NCBI RefSeq assembly: GCF_003003285.1
Contig: NZ_PVTP01000009.1
Span: forward strand, 1 to 64,000
Direction: 5' to 3'
From: Yoonia maritima
Lineage (GTDB): Bacteria > Pseudomonadota > Alphaproteobacteria > Rhodobacterales > Rhodobacteraceae
DNA: 64,000 nt
The notes under the pieces were generated by a model that saw only the letters and a list, made by a program, of their open reading frames with translations, had not been told where the DNA came from and did no database searches. Position numbers and translations under genes: made by a program. Positions 46,601 to 62,078 of this stretch are shown here, in pieces. The first letter of the stretch is position 1. Each line of letters starts with the position of its first letter.

Positions 46601-47774
46601 GAACATCTATGCGCGTCTGAAGTCGATGATCATCGGCAAAGAAGCTGTCAAAGGTCCACGTGGTTTCAAACCGAACTCGATCGTTACCGAAGAGTCATTG
46701 GCTGAGCTTAGCCGTGGTCAGTGGTGGCAGGTTGCCCTGAAGGATGAAGCTGACGCGCAGGTCGTAGAAGCCTTGAACGAACAGTATGAAATCCAGAAGC
46801 GTGCAATGGATGCGCGTTTTGAGGACAAAGTCGAAAAAGTCCGCCGTGGTGATGATTTGCCACCGGGTGTTATGAAGATGGTCAAAGTCTTTATCGCGGT
46901 GAAGCGTAAGCTTCAGCCGGGTGATAAGATGGCGGGTCGTCACGGGAACAAAGGTGTTATTTCCAAGGTTGTGCCTATGGAAGACATGCCGTTCCTTGCC
47001 GATGGTACGCCGGTTGATTTCTGTCTGAACCCGCTTGGTGTTCCTTCACGTATGAACGTCGGTCAGATTCTTGAGTGTCACATGGGCTGGGCCGCACGCG
47101 GGCTGGGTATCCAGATTGACGATGCACTTGGTGAATACCGTCGTTCTGGCGATCTGACACCTGTTCGTGACGCGATGAAAATCGTTTACGGCGATAACGT
47201 TTATGCTGAAGGCATCGAAGGCATGGACGAAGGCGAAATTGTCGAAGCGGCTGGTAACGTCGTACGCGGTGTGCCGATTGCGACACCGGTATTTGATGGT
47301 GCGAAAGAGGCAGACGTGAACGATAGCTTGCGTCGCGCTGGCTTCGATACGTCTGGTCAATCGGTGCTATTCGATGGTCGTACAGGTGAACAGTTTAGCC
47401 GTAAGGTTACTGTGGGTGTGAAATACCTGCTGAAACTGCACCACTTGGTCGATGACAAGATCCACGCACGTTCGACCGGGCCTTACAGCCTTGTCACGCA
47501 GCAACCGTTGGGTGGTAAAGCCCAGTTCGGTGGCCAGCGTTTCGGGGAAATGGAAGTCTGGGCATTGGAAGCTTACGGCGCTGCTTACACCCTGCAAGAG
47601 ATGCTGACTGTGAAGTCGGATGACGTTGCTGGACGGACGAAAGTCTACGAAAGCATCGTCAAGGGCGAAGACAACTTTGAGGCAGGCGTCCCAGAGTCGT
47701 TCAACGTGCTCGTGAAAGAAGTCCGGGGCCTCGGCCTCAACATGGAACTCCTGGATGCGGAGGATGAGGAATAA
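43635..47774 (+). CDS. rpoB: RNA polymerase beta subunit
   Basis: The 1379-residue beta subunit. The start [16 protein letters not shown] (ATG 43635, with AGGTG 9 nt upstream) is chosen over a frame open 39 nt further. The rifampicin region reads [20 protein letters not shown] with the sensitive-type residues Asp, His and Ser in place; the catalytic region [17 protein letters not shown] and the C-terminal [20 protein letters not shown] are intact. It is followed by rpoC after a 92-bp spacer with two perfect palindromes. Confidence 0.98.
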   Translation: MASSFLGQKRLRKYYGKIREVLEMPNLIEVQKSSYDLFLRSGDSDTPLDGEGIKGVFQSVFPIKDFNETALLEFVKYELEKPKYDVEECMQRDMTYSAPLKVTLRLIVFDVDEDTGNKSVKDIKEQDVFMGDMPLMTPNGTFVVNGTERVIVSQMHRSPGVFFDHDKGKTHSSGKLLFACRIIPYRGSWLDFEFDAKDLVFCRIDRRRKLPVTTLLYALGLDQEGIMNAYYDTVEYHLDVKARAWQTKFFPERVRGTRPAYDLVDAKTGEVIAKAGEKVTPRSVKKLIDEGSVTDLLVPYEQIIGKFVSTDIINEETGAIYVEAGDELTVEVDKAGDVIGGTLKDLVDAGITTIPVLDIDNVNVGAYMRNTMAADKNMNRETALMDIYRVMRPGEPPTVDSASALFDTLFFDSERYDLSAVGRVKMNMRLDLDAEDSMRTLRKEDIVSCIKALVELRDGKGDIDDIDHLGNRRVRSVGELMENQYRVGLLRMERAIKERMSSVEIDTVMPQDLINAKPAAAAVREFFGSSQLSQFMDQTNPLSEVTHKRRLSALGPGGLTRERAGFEVRDVHPTHYGRMCPIETPEGPNIGLINSLATFARVNKYGFIETPYRKVVEGKVTDEVSYMSATEEMRHTVAQANANLDEDGGFNNDLVSTRMNGDYTLAPRENVDLIDVSPKQLVSVAASLIPFLENDDANRALMGSNMMRQAVPLLQAEAPLVGTGIEEVVARDSGAAIMAKRAGIIDQVDAQRIVIRATSDLELGDAGVDIYRMRKFQRSNQNTCINQRPLVKVGDTVLKGEVIADGPSTDIGELALGKNVVVAFMPWNGYNYEDSILISERITRDDVFTSIHIEEFEVAARDTKLGPEEITRDIPNVGEEALRNLDEAGIVYIGAEVEPGDILVGKITPKGESPMTPEEKLLRAIFGEKASDVRDTSLRVKPGDFGTVVEVRVFNRHGVEKDERALQIEREEVERLARDRDDELVILDRNIYARLKSMIIGKEAVKGPRGFKPNSIVTEESLAELSRGQWWQVALKDEADAQVVEALNEQYEIQKRAMDARFEDKVEKVRRGDDLPPGVMKMVKVFIAVKRKLQPGDKMAGRHGNKGVISKVVPMEDMPFLADGTPVDFCLNPLGVPSRMNVGQILECHMGWAARGLGIQIDDALGEYRRSGDLTPVRDAMKIVYGDNVYAEGIEGMDEGEIVEAAGNVVRGVPIATPVFDGAKEADVNDSLRRAGFDTSGQSVLFDGRTGEQFSRKVTVGVKYLLKLHHLVDDKIHARSTGPYSLVTQQPLGGKAQFGGQRFGEMEVWALEAYGAAYTLQEMLTVKSDDVAGRTKVYESIVKGEDNFEAGVPESFNVLVKEVRGLGLNMELLDAEDEE

Positions 47775-47825
47775 GAAATTTCTAGAAATTTCTTAGGGTC
47801 AGATGGTTTTTCTAGAAAAACCATC
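47772..47825. repeat. Twin 24-bp perfect palindromes between rpoB and rpoC
   Basis: Palindrome 1 (47772-47795) includes the rpoB stop codon: arms TAAGAAATTTCT and AGAAATTTCTTA. Palindrome 2 (47802-47825): arms GATGGTTTTTCT and AGAAAAACCATC. They are 6 bp apart and both centred on TTCTAGAA. As RNA each would give a hairpin without a loop-free T-run; as DNA each is a perfect two-fold site. Confidence 0.8.
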
Positions 47826-47866
47826 GCCCGCCCTCTCCCCACTGCACCCAATTCAAGGAATTGAAG

Positions 47867-52117
<4,251 letters not shown>

Positions 52118-52139
52118 ATACGCAAAAATGAATTGAAAA

Positions 52140-52165
52140 GGCCCTCGCATTGCGGGGGCCTTTTT
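52140..52165 (+). terminator. Terminator after rpoC
   Basis: GGCCCTCGC, ATT, GCGGGGGCC followed by TTTTT. A 9-bp stem with one G-T pair; very similar in sequence to the terminator after rplW (62395). Confidence 0.9.
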
Positions 52166-52243
52166 CGTTTTAGAATAACTACTGTACTGGAACTATGAGA
52201 GGTAATTATCTACAATTTAGCCGGAATTTATAAGGAATGAAGT

Positions 52244-53824
52244 ATGGCCGTTGTCTTGTTTTCTGCGATGCGCAACGAAGGCCCATTCCTATTTGATTGG
52301 ATCGCATATCATAAGAGCATTGGTTTTGATCGTATTTGTATCGTCACCAATGATTGTACCGATGGATCATACCCACTGTTAAAAAAGCTATCGGATGCGG
52401 GTATCATTCACCATTTCGACCAAACCGTTCCCGAAGATATGTCGCCTCAAAAAAGTGCGGTACAGATGGTTCATGATCTGCGATATTTAGTCGACGGTGA
52501 CTGGGCGATTTTTTTGGACGCAGACGAGTACCTTAACGTAAAGCTGGCTGATGGTCGCGTCTCAGCTTTGGTTGATTATCTCGAAAAACGTTCCGTTGAA
52601 GGTATGTTGGTCAATTGGCGTTTATTTGGCGACTCTGGGCAAGATAAATTTTCTGGATCATATATCAATAATACGTTTACGCGGTGCGAAGTTGAATCTT
52701 CCTACACGCAGTTCAAAACCCTTTTTAAGGTTGGAAACCTGACAAATGGTTTTTCGCCGTTCCTCCATAGATGCCAAGTCGTTCCGGGGGCTGCCAAGCT
52801 GTCGAGTTTTATTGTTGGGTCAGGCCATGAATTAGGCGCGTCGACGAACGCACGAGCTCGGCGGCGTCATCAGTCATGGCTTGAAAATGGCGATGATGCT
52901 TACGCGTTTCTTTTAGATGATGAAGTTGGCTATGATATTGCGCAAATCAATCATTATATTGTTCGCGATCCGCTATCTTTTGAGATGAAGAAAATACGTG
53001 GTAGAGGGCACAAACAAAAAATAAACTATAGTCCCCGACACACTGATGATTTCTATAAAGAAAATAACAAAAACGAGACGACTGATTTGTCAATATTGCG
53101 CTGGGAGCATGCTGTTGAAAACACCAAGAATGAGTTGATCGCGGAGTGTGATATCTCTGGTGAGCTACAAGCCATTGAAGATACCTATAATGCGAACATC
53201 CAACCTAAAGGTAATGAACCCATGCCTACTGACGCCGCACTATCCCCCACTGATTTTCCGCTTTCGTTTCCCGACAAAGAACAAGAGTTCGTGCGTGAAA
53301 CTTATAAAATAGCGCAAGGCATAATAGAATATGGTAGTGGCGGCTCGACACGATTGGCAGCCGAATTAGGTATTCCATGTGTTTCAGTTGAATCAGATGC
53401 CCGATGGGCAGAAAGTCTGAACAACGTTTTGAGCGCGACCCACGTTCAGCCGACAGCTGTTGCGATGCACATTAACATCGGAGCGACAAAAGAATGGGGA
53501 TACCCGCAAACCCGTAGAAGATCAGACCAATACTGGCGTTACCCCATGGAAGTATGGGACGACCCGATTTCGAATAAGGTCGATACTGTTCTGATTGACG
53601 GGCGTTTTCGTAAGGCTTGTTTTGCGGCGACATTGATGAATATTAAGCAAGAGACGCGGGTATTGTTCGATGACTACCGTGGGCGCATGATTTATCATGA
53701 CGTCGAAGTTTTTGCGAAGCCAGTGCGAACAGTGGGCCGTATGGCGGAATTTTTGGTCTCTCCTGGGTTAATGACGCCGCAATTATTCTCCACGGTTATT
53801 CCATGGTTTGCTGACGTTCGTTAA
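52244..53824 (+). CDS. Family 2-type glycosyltransferase fused to a methyltransferase-like domain
   Basis: A 526-residue two-domain protein. Residues 1-320 form a GT2-type (Glyco_tranf_2_4-like) domain: FSAMRNEGPFLFDWIAYHKS, IVTNDCTDGS, and the DXD motif in IFLDADEYLNV. After a linker, residues from about 345 resemble a class I methyltransferase-like domain: GIIEYGSGGSTRLAAELG (motif I), SVESDARWAESL (acidic end of strand 2) and DTVLIDGRFRK. It probably builds or modifies a surface glycan in the cytoplasm. Base usage is richer in A+T than the flanking ribosomal genes. It is inserted between rpoC and rpsL, together with a DMT permease. Confidence 0.75.
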   Translation: MAVVLFSAMRNEGPFLFDWIAYHKSIGFDRICIVTNDCTDGSYPLLKKLSDAGIIHHFDQTVPEDMSPQKSAVQMVHDLRYLVDGDWAIFLDADEYLNVKLADGRVSALVDYLEKRSVEGMLVNWRLFGDSGQDKFSGSYINNTFTRCEVESSYTQFKTLFKVGNLTNGFSPFLHRCQVVPGAAKLSSFIVGSGHELGASTNARARRRHQSWLENGDDAYAFLLDDEVGYDIAQINHYIVRDPLSFEMKKIRGRGHKQKINYSPRHTDDFYKENNKNETTDLSILRWEHAVENTKNELIAECDISGELQAIEDTYNANIQPKGNEPMPTDAALSPTDFPLSFPDKEQEFVRETYKIAQGIIEYGSGGSTRLAAELGIPCVSVESDARWAESLNNVLSATHVQPTAVAMHINIGATKEWGYPQTRRRSDQYWRYPMEVWDDPISNKVDTVLIDGRFRKACFAATLMNIKQETRVLFDDYRGRMIYHDVEVFAKPVRTVGRMAEFLVSPGLMTPQLFSTVIPWFADVR

Positions 53825-53877
53825 TGTCGTTTTCCAAGGTGCCTTGCGCTATCGATTGCACATGCTACTGATTGATA

Positions 53878-54777
53878 ATGGCTCCAATTTCAGAAAATAT
53901 TCGCGGTGCGCTTCTTATGATGGGGGGCATGTGCGCTTACACGGTGAATGATGCTTTCATGAAGGCGCTTTCGGACGAAATTCCTCTGTTTGAGGCCGTC
54001 CTTTGGCGGGGTGTTGGGGCGATAATTTGTTTGTTGATTATGTGCCGTATGATGGGGCAGCTGCGCTTTGATCTGCCGCGTCGCGAGTGGGGATTGATTA
54101 CGCTGCGCAGCTTAGGTGAAGTAGGGGGCACTTATTTCTTTCTGACCGCCTTGTTCAACATGCCCATCGCAAATGTGAGCGCGATTTTGCAGTCGCTTCC
54201 GTTGACCGTTAGCCTCAGTGCGATGATTTTCTTAAACGAACCACTTGGCTGGCGTCGCATGGCAGCAATTAGCATTGGTTTCGCCGGCGTTCTGTTAATC
54301 ATTCAGCCGGGTGGGGCGGATTTCAATCTATTCAGTATGTATGCTTTGGCCGCTGTCGCGTGTATCACTTTACGAGATGTCGTCGTGCGCCGAATGTCGC
54401 GGGATGTGCCGTCAGTATTTGTTGCGTTGATCGCAGCAGTTGGTGTTACCATGCTTGGTGGCATTGGATCGCTGTTCACCGAAACCGTTCCCTTTACGAC
54501 CAAGGCAACGTTGCAATTGTTGGGTGCAACGGGTTTCTTGATCTGCGGATACATCTTTTCGGTCACCGCGATGCGCTGGGGCGAGATCAGCTTTGTCGCG
54601 CCGTTTCGCTATACCAGTCTGGTCGTTGCGCTGGTTCTTGGGGTTGTAGTGTTTGGGGAATGGCCCAATATGTTAACTATCATTGGTGCAACTATTGTCG
54701 TCGCGACTGGCCTGTTTACGCTGTACCGCGAAAGCCGCTATCGCGTGCGTCGCGTCCCAGTGCCGTCTGGGCGATGA
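53878..54777 (+). CDS. DMT-family (EamA) permease
   Basis: An inner-membrane protein of 299 residues with about ten helices in two EamA repeats, the drug/metabolite transporter layout (GALLMMGGMCAYTVNDAFMK in the first, ALAAVACITLRDVVVRRM in the second). Members export amino acids, purines, nucleotide sugars or drugs; the substrate is unknown. ATG 53878 is preferred over TTG 53872. Its end is only 16 bp before the rpsL promoter. Confidence 0.85.
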   Translation: MAPISENIRGALLMMGGMCAYTVNDAFMKALSDEIPLFEAVLWRGVGAIICLLIMCRMMGQLRFDLPRREWGLITLRSLGEVGGTYFFLTALFNMPIANVSAILQSLPLTVSLSAMIFLNEPLGWRRMAAISIGFAGVLLIIQPGGADFNLFSMYALAAVACITLRDVVVRRMSRDVPSVFVALIAAVGVTMLGGIGSLFTETVPFTTKATLQLLGATGFLICGYIFSVTAMRWGEISFVAPFRYTSLVVALVLGVVVFGEWPNMLTIIGATIVVATGLFTLYRESRYRVRRVPVPSGR

Positions 54778-54793
54778 CGCACCACCCAGCCTG

Positions 54794-54822
54794 TTGACAG
54801 GCATTCCGACTCCCCCTATACG
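54794..54822 (+). promoter_or_regulatory. rpsL promoter
   Basis: TTGACA, 17 bp, TATACG, with the spacer ending in GACTCCCCC directly before the -10. The promoters of rpsJ and rplB share the CCCCC(G)-TATA feature and the same spacing. It lies just after the DMT permease gene. Confidence 0.8.
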
Positions 54823-54837
54823 CCGCTCATCCGGACT

Positions 54838-54855
54838 AGGGGAATTCCCTCTTTT
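54838..54855 (+). terminator. Early hairpin in the rpsL leader
   Basis: AGGG(G) pairs with (T)CCCT, followed by CTTTTGTT, beginning 16 nt after the -10 element. It is short and of marginal stability, but matches the position of stronger hairpins in the rpsJ and rplB leaders. Confidence 0.45.
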
Positions 54856-55042
54856 GTTCCGATATCAAAGTTGAGTGGTCAAGAACCGGACGCCTATTGT
54901 CTTGTTCCTCTGTAGCCCAACCGCACCGAACCTCCGGTAAGGGTTCGACTGCGGAATTTTTGTGCTTTTCGAAGACGAAAAGTATTTTTAGAAACCGTCC
55001 TCGTAAGAGGGCACACACGTGAATAGATGGGAACATCAAACG

Positions 55043-55414
55043 ATGCCAACGATTCAGCAGCTGATCCGCAAGCCGCGCCAGCCAAAGGTTACACGATCCA
55101 AGTCAATGCACTTGGAATCTTGCCCACAAAAACGCGGCGTTTGTACGCGCGTTTATACAACGACACCAAAGAAACCAAACTCTGCGATGCGTAAGGTTGC
55201 CAAAGTGCGCCTGACCAACGGTTTCGAAGTCATCTCTTACATCCCGGGTGAAAGCCACAACCTTCAGGAACACTCTGTGGTTCTGATCCGCGGCGGCCGT
55301 GTAAAAGATTTGCCAGGTGTGCGTTACCACATTCTGCGCGGTGTGCTTGATACCCAAGGTGTCAAAGACCGTAAGCAACGTCGTTCTAAGTACGGCGCGA
55401 AGCGTCCTAAGTAA
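55043..55414 (+). CDS. rpsL: 30S ribosomal protein S12
   Basis: The 123-residue S12 of the decoding centre, beginning [15 protein letters not shown]. The [12 protein letters not shown] segment retains the streptomycin-sensitive lysine, as does [13 protein letters not shown] 55043 is the family start; an in-frame GTG 24 nt upstream is not used. It opens the str operon rpsL-rpsG-fusA-tuf under its own promoter. Confidence 0.98.
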   Translation: MPTIQQLIRKPRQPKVTRSKSMHLESCPQKRGVCTRVYTTTPKKPNSAMRKVAKVRLTNGFEVISYIPGESHNLQEHSVVLIRGGRVKDLPGVRYHILRGVLDTQGVKDRKQRRSKYGAKRPK

Positions 55415-55426
55415 GGAAAAGATTAG

Positions 55427-55897
55427 ATGTCACGTCGTCACGCCGCTGAAAAACGCGAAGTTCTGCCAGACGCAAAGTTTGGCGATATCATCCTGACCAA
55501 GTTCATGAACAACCTGATGGTTGACGGCAAAAAAGCCGTTGCTGAACGTATCGTCTACAACGCATTCGATCGCGTTGAAGACAAGCTGAAGAAAGCACCT
55601 GTGGAAGTGTTCCACGAGGCGCTTGAAAACATTAAGCCTTCCGTCGAAGTGCGTTCGCGCCGCGTCGGTGGTGCAACATACCAGGTTCCTGTTGAGGTGC
55701 GCCCTGAGCGCCGTGAGGCTTTGGCCATCCGTTGGTTGATCAAAGCTGCGAAATCACGCAACGAGAACACAATGGAAGAACGTCTTTCTGGCGAGCTGAT
55801 CGATGCCGTGAATGGCCGCGGTACAGCCGTTAAAAAGCGTGAAGACACCCACAAAATGGCCGACGCGAACAAAGCGTTCAGCCACTACCGCTGGTAA
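55427..55897 (+). CDS. rpsG: 30S ribosomal protein S7
   Basis: A 156-residue S7, assembly nucleator of the 30S head ([40 protein letters not shown]). In E. coli S7 represses the str operon. It follows rpsL by 12 bp and precedes fusA by 15 bp. Confidence 0.98.
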   Translation: MSRRHAAEKREVLPDAKFGDIILTKFMNNLMVDGKKAVAERIVYNAFDRVEDKLKKAPVEVFHEALENIKPSVEVRSRRVGGATYQVPVEVRPERREALAIRWLIKAAKSRNENTMEERLSGELIDAVNGRGTAVKKREDTHKMADANKAFSHYRW

Positions 55898-55912
55898 TAG
55901 GAAACATCTGAT

Positions 55913-58030
55913 ATGGCACGCGAGTATCCTCTCGAACTGTACCGGAACTTTGGCATCATGGCGCATATTGACGCCGGTAAGACCACATGTTCTGAACGGA
56001 TCCTGTATTACACAGGTAAAGAGCACAACATCGGCGAAGTGCACGACGGCGCTGCAACCATGGACCACATGGAGCAGGAGCAAGAGCGCGGAATTACTAT
56101 TACGTCTGCTGCGACAACCACATTCTGGGAACGCACAGAAGATGGTGAAACTGCTGATAGCCCAAAGCACCGCCTGAACATCATCGACACCCCTGGCCAC
56201 GTTGACTTTACAATCGAAGTTGAACGTTCTTTGGCGGTTCTTGATGGTGCCGTCTGTGTTCTTGACGCTAACGCTGGTGTTGAGCCGCAAACAGAAACTG
56301 TTTGGCGCCAAGCTGACCGCTACAAAGTTCCACGTATGGTTTTTGTCAACAAAATGGACAAAATCGGCGCGGACTTCTTTAACTGCGTTGCCATGGTTGA
56401 AGACCGTACTGGTGCGCGTGCTGTTCCTATCGCTTTCCCAATTGGCGCAGAAACTGAGCTTGAAGGCTTGGTTGACCTCGTCACTATGGAAGAGTGGCTG
56501 TGGCAAGGCGAAGACCTTGGCGCATCTTGGATCAAAGCACCTATTCGTGACAGCCTGAAAGACCAGGCTGACGAATGGCGCGGTAAACTGATCGAAGCAG
56601 CCGTTGAGCAAGACGACGACGCGATGATGGAATACCTGGAAGGTAACGAACCTGACGTTCCAACACTGCGCAAGCTGATCCGTAAGGGTACGCTAAGCAT
56701 GTCATTCGTGCCTGTTCTAGGTGGTTCTGCGTTCAAAAACAAAGGTGTTCAGCCTCTGTTGAACGCTGTTGTCGACTACCTGCCAAGCCCGCTCGATGTT
56801 GTTGACTACATGGGCTTTAAACCCGGTGACGAAAACGAAGTTCGTGACATTGCCCGCCGTGCGGACGATGACATGGCGTTCTCTGCGCTTGCGTTTAAAA
56901 TCTGGAATGACCCATTCGTGGGCTCCCTGACATTTACACGGATCTATTCTGGTAAATTGGAAAAGGGTGACAACTTCCTGAACTCGACTAAAGGCAAAAA
57001 AGAGCGCGTTGGCCGCATGATGATCATGCACTCCAACGACCGTGATGAAATCAGCGAAGCATTCTCTGGTGACATTATCGCGCTTGGTGGCCTGAAGGAC
57101 ACGACAACAGGTGACACACTTTGCTCGATCAACGAGCCTGTCGTTCTTGAAACAATGACGTTCCCTGATCCTGTGATCGAGATCGCCGTTGAGCCTAAAA
57201 CAAAAGGCGACCAAGAGAAGATGGGCCTTGCGCTACAGCGTTTGTCTGCCGAGGATCCATCCTTCCGTGTGGAAACTGATCTGGAATCAGGTCAGACCAT
57301 CATGAAAGGTATGGGCGAACTTCACCTCGACATCCTTGTCGACCGTATGCGTCGCGAATTCAAAGTCGAAGCGAACATCGGTGCGCCTCAGGTGGCATAT
57401 CGCGAGACCATTGGTCACGCTGTTGAGCACACTTACACGCACAAGAAGCAGTCTGGTGGTTCAGGTCAGTTCGGTGAAGTAAAACTGAACATCATGCCTA
57501 CAGAGCCTGGTGAAGGTTACTCGTTCGAGTCCAAGATCGTTGGTGGTGCCGTTCCTAAGGAATACATCCCCGGTGTTGAAAAAGGCATCAAGTCCGTCAT
57601 GGACAGCGGCCCATTGGCTGGCTTCCCTGTGATCGACTTCAAAGTGGAGCTGCTTGACGGTAAATTCCACGATGTTGACTCCAGCATCCTCGCATTCGAA
57701 ATCGCTGCACGTATGTGTATGCGTGAAGGTATGCGTAAAGCTGGCGCGAAACTGCTCGAGCCGATCATGAAAGTCGAAGTGATTACACCTGAAGAATATA
57801 CCGGTGGCATCATCGGTGATCTGACATCACGTCGCGGCATGGTTCAGGGTCAAGACACACGCGGTAACGCGATTGCGATTGACTGTTTTGTTCCACTTGC
57901 GAACATGTTTGGCTACATCAACACATTGCGTTCGATGTCTTCGGGCCGTGCGAACTTTACAATGCAGTTCGATCACTACGAACCCGTACCGCAGAACCTG
58001 TCGGACGAGATCCAAAAGAAATACGCTTAA
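55913..58030 (+). CDS. fusA: Elongation factor G
   Basis: The 705-residue translocase GTPase: P-loop AHIDAGKTT (residues 17-25), switch [15 protein letters not shown], switch [11 protein letters not shown] and [10 protein letters not shown]. Domains III-V follow to the C-terminus. Between fusA and tuf the 69-bp spacer holds two perfect hairpins. Confidence 0.98.
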   Translation: MAREYPLELYRNFGIMAHIDAGKTTCSERILYYTGKEHNIGEVHDGAATMDHMEQEQERGITITSAATTTFWERTEDGETADSPKHRLNIIDTPGHVDFTIEVERSLAVLDGAVCVLDANAGVEPQTETVWRQADRYKVPRMVFVNKMDKIGADFFNCVAMVEDRTGARAVPIAFPIGAETELEGLVDLVTMEEWLWQGEDLGASWIKAPIRDSLKDQADEWRGKLIEAAVEQDDDAMMEYLEGNEPDVPTLRKLIRKGTLSMSFVPVLGGSAFKNKGVQPLLNAVVDYLPSPLDVVDYMGFKPGDENEVRDIARRADDDMAFSALAFKIWNDPFVGSLTFTRIYSGKLEKGDNFLNSTKGKKERVGRMMIMHSNDRDEISEAFSGDIIALGGLKDTTTGDTLCSINEPVVLETMTFPDPVIEIAVEPKTKGDQEKMGLALQRLSAEDPSFRVETDLESGQTIMKGMGELHLDILVDRMRREFKVEANIGAPQVAYRETIGHAVEHTYTHKKQSGGSGQFGEVKLNIMPTEPGEGYSFESKIVGGAVPKEYIPGVEKGIKSVMDSGPLAGFPVIDFKVELLDGKFHDVDSSILAFEIAARMCMREGMRKAGAKLLEPIMKVEVITPEEYTGGIIGDLTSRRGMVQGQDTRGNAIAIDCFVPLANMFGYINTLRSMSSGRANFTMQFDHYEPVPQNLSDEIQKKYA

Positions 58031-58067
58031 CCCTTTCGGGTTAGGAGCCCCGGGCCTGTCCCGGGGC
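58028..58067 (+). promoter_or_regulatory. Two hairpins in the fusA-tuf spacer
   Basis: TAACCC-TTTC-GGGTTA includes the fusA stop codon, and GCCCCGGG, CCTGT, CCCGGGGC (58047-58067) is a perfect 8-bp stem. No T-tract follows. They may protect or process the mRNA so that tuf is expressed above fusA. Confidence 0.55.
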
Positions 58068-58099
58068 ATCACATAATTTGAATATCCAAGGAGGCCATC

Positions 58100-59406
<1,307 letters not shown>

Positions 59407-59464
59407 TTCTCTTTGGGTGCGAATGTATGATACGAATTAATTATTCGTTAGATGGATATCGAAA

Positions 59465-60247
59465 GTGTCTTTTTCAAAGAAACATGGTTACTCGTCAAAT
59501 CCAGCGATTAGATTTCGAGAGGCAGCACCTGAAGGCCTTCGGTATGCAATCATCCAGTGCGCCTATGATTTTCTAAATTACGACCAAATTCGCACGTGTC
59601 TGTGCCGAACTTTGGTTCAAGCACCTGACTCCTACAATTGGAGCGAAATACCAAATATTCGTGATGAAGTCATGGGGCTGATAGGTGACGCCGAATGGTA
59701 TAAAGTCTACGATGCAGTTGAAGATTTAGTCTCTTACATTGAGGATCGACGCGGCTACGACGCTGCAGTTGAGTTTGCGGGGAAGATTAACTCAATCTTT
59801 GAAGATATTGGTGCAGGTTGGCAGGTCATGGCTCACGAAGGGGTAGTGATGCGAGGGGACGCAGATTTTGAGGGCGCTGTGGCAAGTTCTCATTCCGTAT
59901 TAGGGGCTACTGGTTTCGATGTGGCTCAAAGAGAGATACGAGAGGCTCTTGCGGACCTCTCTCGAAGACCGGAAGCGGATCTAACGGGGGCAATTCACCA
60001 CGCATTAGGAGCACTTGAAGTCACTCTACGATACATTCACGGTAGTGAAGGCGATCTCAACTCTCTGGCGACCAAAGTTGGTCTGCCAAAGCCTTTGGAC
60101 GAAGCACTCAAGAAGATGTGGGGCTATTCATCAAACTTTGGGCGACATGTCAGTCCAACAAAGGTTCCAACAGCAGACGATGCGCAGCTCATTGTCCACC
60201 TATCAAGCGCATACTGCAAATACCTCGTGAGTATTCCTAAAGTATAA
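59465..60247 (+). CDS. AbiJ-type (HEPN/abortive infection family) protein
   Basis: A 260-residue protein beginning SFSKKHGYSSNPAIRFREAA, like the AbiJ_NTD4 group, with a C-terminal domain containing AIHHALGALEVTLRYI, LPKPLDEALKKMWGYSSN-FGRH and DDAQLIVHLSSAYCKYLVS; this matches the usual C-terminal partner of that group (Y(G/S)Y(T/S)S...(G)RH...A...SA...YL). Family members are linked to abortive infection or phage defence by homology; the activity of this subgroup is not known and no RX4-6H nuclease motif is seen. The start is GTG 59465; the site is weak. It is placed between the str and S10 operons, with more A+T than the neighbours, so acquisition is likely. Confidence is high for a real gene, moderate for the family. 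Confidence 0.65.
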   Translation: MSFSKKHGYSSNPAIRFREAAPEGLRYAIIQCAYDFLNYDQIRTCLCRTLVQAPDSYNWSEIPNIRDEVMGLIGDAEWYKVYDAVEDLVSYIEDRRGYDAAVEFAGKINSIFEDIGAGWQVMAHEGVVMRGDADFEGAVASSHSVLGATGFDVAQREIREALADLSRRPEADLTGAIHHALGALEVTLRYIHGSEGDLNSLATKVGLPKPLDEALKKMWGYSSNFGRHVSPTKVPTADDAQLIVHLSSAYCKYLVSIPKV

Positions 60248-60255
60248 AATCGTCC

Positions 60256-60284
60256 TTTACACACCGGCCGACTCCCCCTATAGC
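60256..60284 (+). promoter_or_regulatory. rpsJ (S10 operon) promoter
   Basis: TTTACA, 17 bp, TATAGC, with the spacer reading ...CCGACTCCCCC before the -10. The CCGACTCCCCCTATA stretch is the same as in the rpsL promoter. It starts 8 bp after the AbiJ-type gene's end. Confidence 0.8.
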
Positions 60285-60297
60285 AGCCAAATCCAAT

Positions 60298-60323
60298 AAG
60301 GGTGCGCTCCGCGTGCCCTTTTT
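60298..60323 (+). terminator. Attenuator-like hairpin in the rpsJ leader
   Basis: AAGGGTGCGC, TCC, GCGTGCCCTT: a 10-bp stem with two G-T pairs, ending in TTTTT, located 13 nt after the -10 element. A rho-independent terminator so close to a start site is expected to regulate by attenuation. Confidence 0.65.
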
Positions 60324-60406
60324 AAGTTGGATGAAAGACGCGATGAGGGCCTTCGATGAGCGACGGTCTTCCTCTCCGATCTAGGCCCTAAATAGGGGTG
60401 ATGAAT

Positions 60407-60718
60407 ATGGCTCAGAGCCAAAACATCCGCATCCGCCTTAAGGCGTTTGATTTCCGGGTGCTTGATGCAAGCACACAGGAAATCGTTAGCACAGCAAAGC
60501 GCACTGGCGCTTCTGTACGTGGTCCAATCCCGCTGCCGAACAAGATTGAAAAATTCACTGTTCTGCGTGGCCCACACGTTGACAAAAAATCTCGCGATCA
60601 GTTTGAGATCCGTACGCACAAGCGTCTTCTCGACATCGTTGACCCAACACCACAGACAGTGGACGCGCTGATGAAGCTCGACCTCGCTGCTGGCGTTGAC
60701 GTCCAGATTTCTGTTTAA
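60407..60718 (+). CDS. rpsJ: 30S ribosomal protein S10
   Basis: A 103-residue S10 (NusE), also part of antitermination complexes. Starts [20 protein letters not shown] with AGGGG 8 nt before ATG 60407; nearby GTG and ATG in frame at 60398-60401 are less favoured. It heads the S10 gene cluster with rplC, rplD and rplW. Confidence 0.97.
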   Translation: MAQSQNIRIRLKAFDFRVLDASTQEIVSTAKRTGASVRGPIPLPNKIEKFTVLRGPHVDKKSRDQFEIRTHKRLLDIVDPTPQTVDALMKLDLAAGVDVQISV

Positions 60719-60730
60719 GGAGGGTCTTAG

Positions 60731-61468
60731 ATGCTCCGTACAGGACTTATCGCAAAGAAAGTCGGCATGACCCGGCTTTTCATGGAAGACGGCAAGCAGA
60801 TTCCTGTGACCGTTCTTTCTCTCGAAAACCTGCAGGTTGTCGCACAGCGTACAACTGAAACTAACGGCTACACAGCTGTTCAGTTGGGCGCAGGTACTGC
60901 AAAAGCTAAACGCACAAGCCAAGCGATGCGCGGTCACTTTGCCGCTGCAAAGGTTGAGCCTAAGCGTAAGGTTGCGGAATTCCGGGTGTCCGCAGAAAAC
61001 CTGATCGAAGTCGGCGCTGAGCTGTCTGCTGATCACTACCTCGAAGGCCAGTACGTTGATGTATGTGGTACATCGATCGGTAAAGGTTTTGCTGGTGCGA
61101 TGAAGCGCCACAACTTTGGTGGTTTGCGCGCGACACACGGTGTTTCGATCTCTCACCGTTCGCACGGTTCAACTGGTCAGTGTCAGGATCCCGGTAAGGT
61201 TTTCAAAGGCAAGAAAATGGCTGGTCACATGGGTGCGGCGAAAGTCACTACTCAGAACCTGCAAGTCGTTAAGACCGATGCCGACCGTGGTATCATCATG
61301 GTCAAAGGCGCTGTTCCCGGTTCCAAAGGTGGTTGGGTTACTCTGAAGGACGCGGTTAAGAAGCCTGCTCCTGAAGGTATTGCATACCCTGCGGCACTGC
61401 GCACAGCAGCTACGGCAGCTGATCAAACCGATGCTCCAGTTGAGGGAGGCGAAAACAATGAAGGCTGA
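60731..61468 (+). CDS. rplC: 50S ribosomal protein L3
   Basis: A 245-residue L3, early assembly protein near the peptidyl transferase centre ([60 protein letters not shown]). Its C-terminus carries a longer acidic tail than in E. coli. It overlaps rplD by 11 nt. Confidence 0.98.
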   Translation: MLRTGLIAKKVGMTRLFMEDGKQIPVTVLSLENLQVVAQRTTETNGYTAVQLGAGTAKAKRTSQAMRGHFAAAKVEPKRKVAEFRVSAENLIEVGAELSADHYLEGQYVDVCGTSIGKGFAGAMKRHNFGGLRATHGVSISHRSHGSTGQCQDPGKVFKGKKMAGHMGAAKVTTQNLQVVKTDADRGIIMVKGAVPGSKGGWVTLKDAVKKPAPEGIAYPAALRTAATAADQTDAPVEGGENNEG

Positions 61469-62078
61469 TGCAATCAAACTGGACGGTGGTAAAGCCGGTT
61501 CCGTCGAACTGAACGACGAGATCTTTGGTCTTGAGCCACGCAAGGACATCTTGCACCGTGTTGTTCGCTGGCAGCGTAACAAGGCAATGGCTGGTACACA
61601 CGATGTGCTTGGTCGTTCCGAAGTGTCTTACTCGACTAAGAAGATCTATCGCCAAAAAGGTACTGGTGGCGCACGTCACGGTTCTCGTGGTGCTCCGATC
61701 TTCCGTTCGGGTGGTATTTACAAGGGTCCAACCCCACGTAGCCACGCCCACGAGTTGACCAAAAAGTTCCGCAAGCTGGGTCTTAAGCACGCTCTGTCCG
61801 CGAAAGTGGCAGCAGGCGAGCTGGTCATCATCGACGACATCAATGTCACAGACACCAAAACTTCTGCTCTGGCCAAACAGGTTGGTGCGTTGGGTTGGAA
61901 GCGTGCGTTGATCATCGATGGCGCCGAAGTCAGTGCTGACTTCAAAAAGGCAGCTGCTAACATCACAACCTTGAACGTTCTCCCTTCTCAGGGTGCTAAC
62001 GTTTACGACATCCTGCGCAGCGACACACTTGTGTTGACTAAAGCAGGTGTTGAAGCACTGGAGGCTCGTTTAGCATGA
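61458..62078 (+). CDS. rplD: 50S ribosomal protein L4
   Basis: A 206-residue L4 ([59 protein letters not shown]). ATG 61458 is used; upstream in-frame residues belong to the rplC overlap region and are not L4-like. L4 represses the S10 operon in E. coli; no such target is identified here. Confidence 0.97.
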   Translation: MKADAIKLDGGKAGSVELNDEIFGLEPRKDILHRVVRWQRNKAMAGTHDVLGRSEVSYSTKKIYRQKGTGGARHGSRGAPIFRSGGIYKGPTPRSHAHELTKKFRKLGLKHALSAKVAAGELVIIDDINVTDTKTSALAKQVGALGWKRALIIDGAEVSADFKKAAANITTLNVLPSQGANVYDILRSDTLVLTKAGVEALEARLA

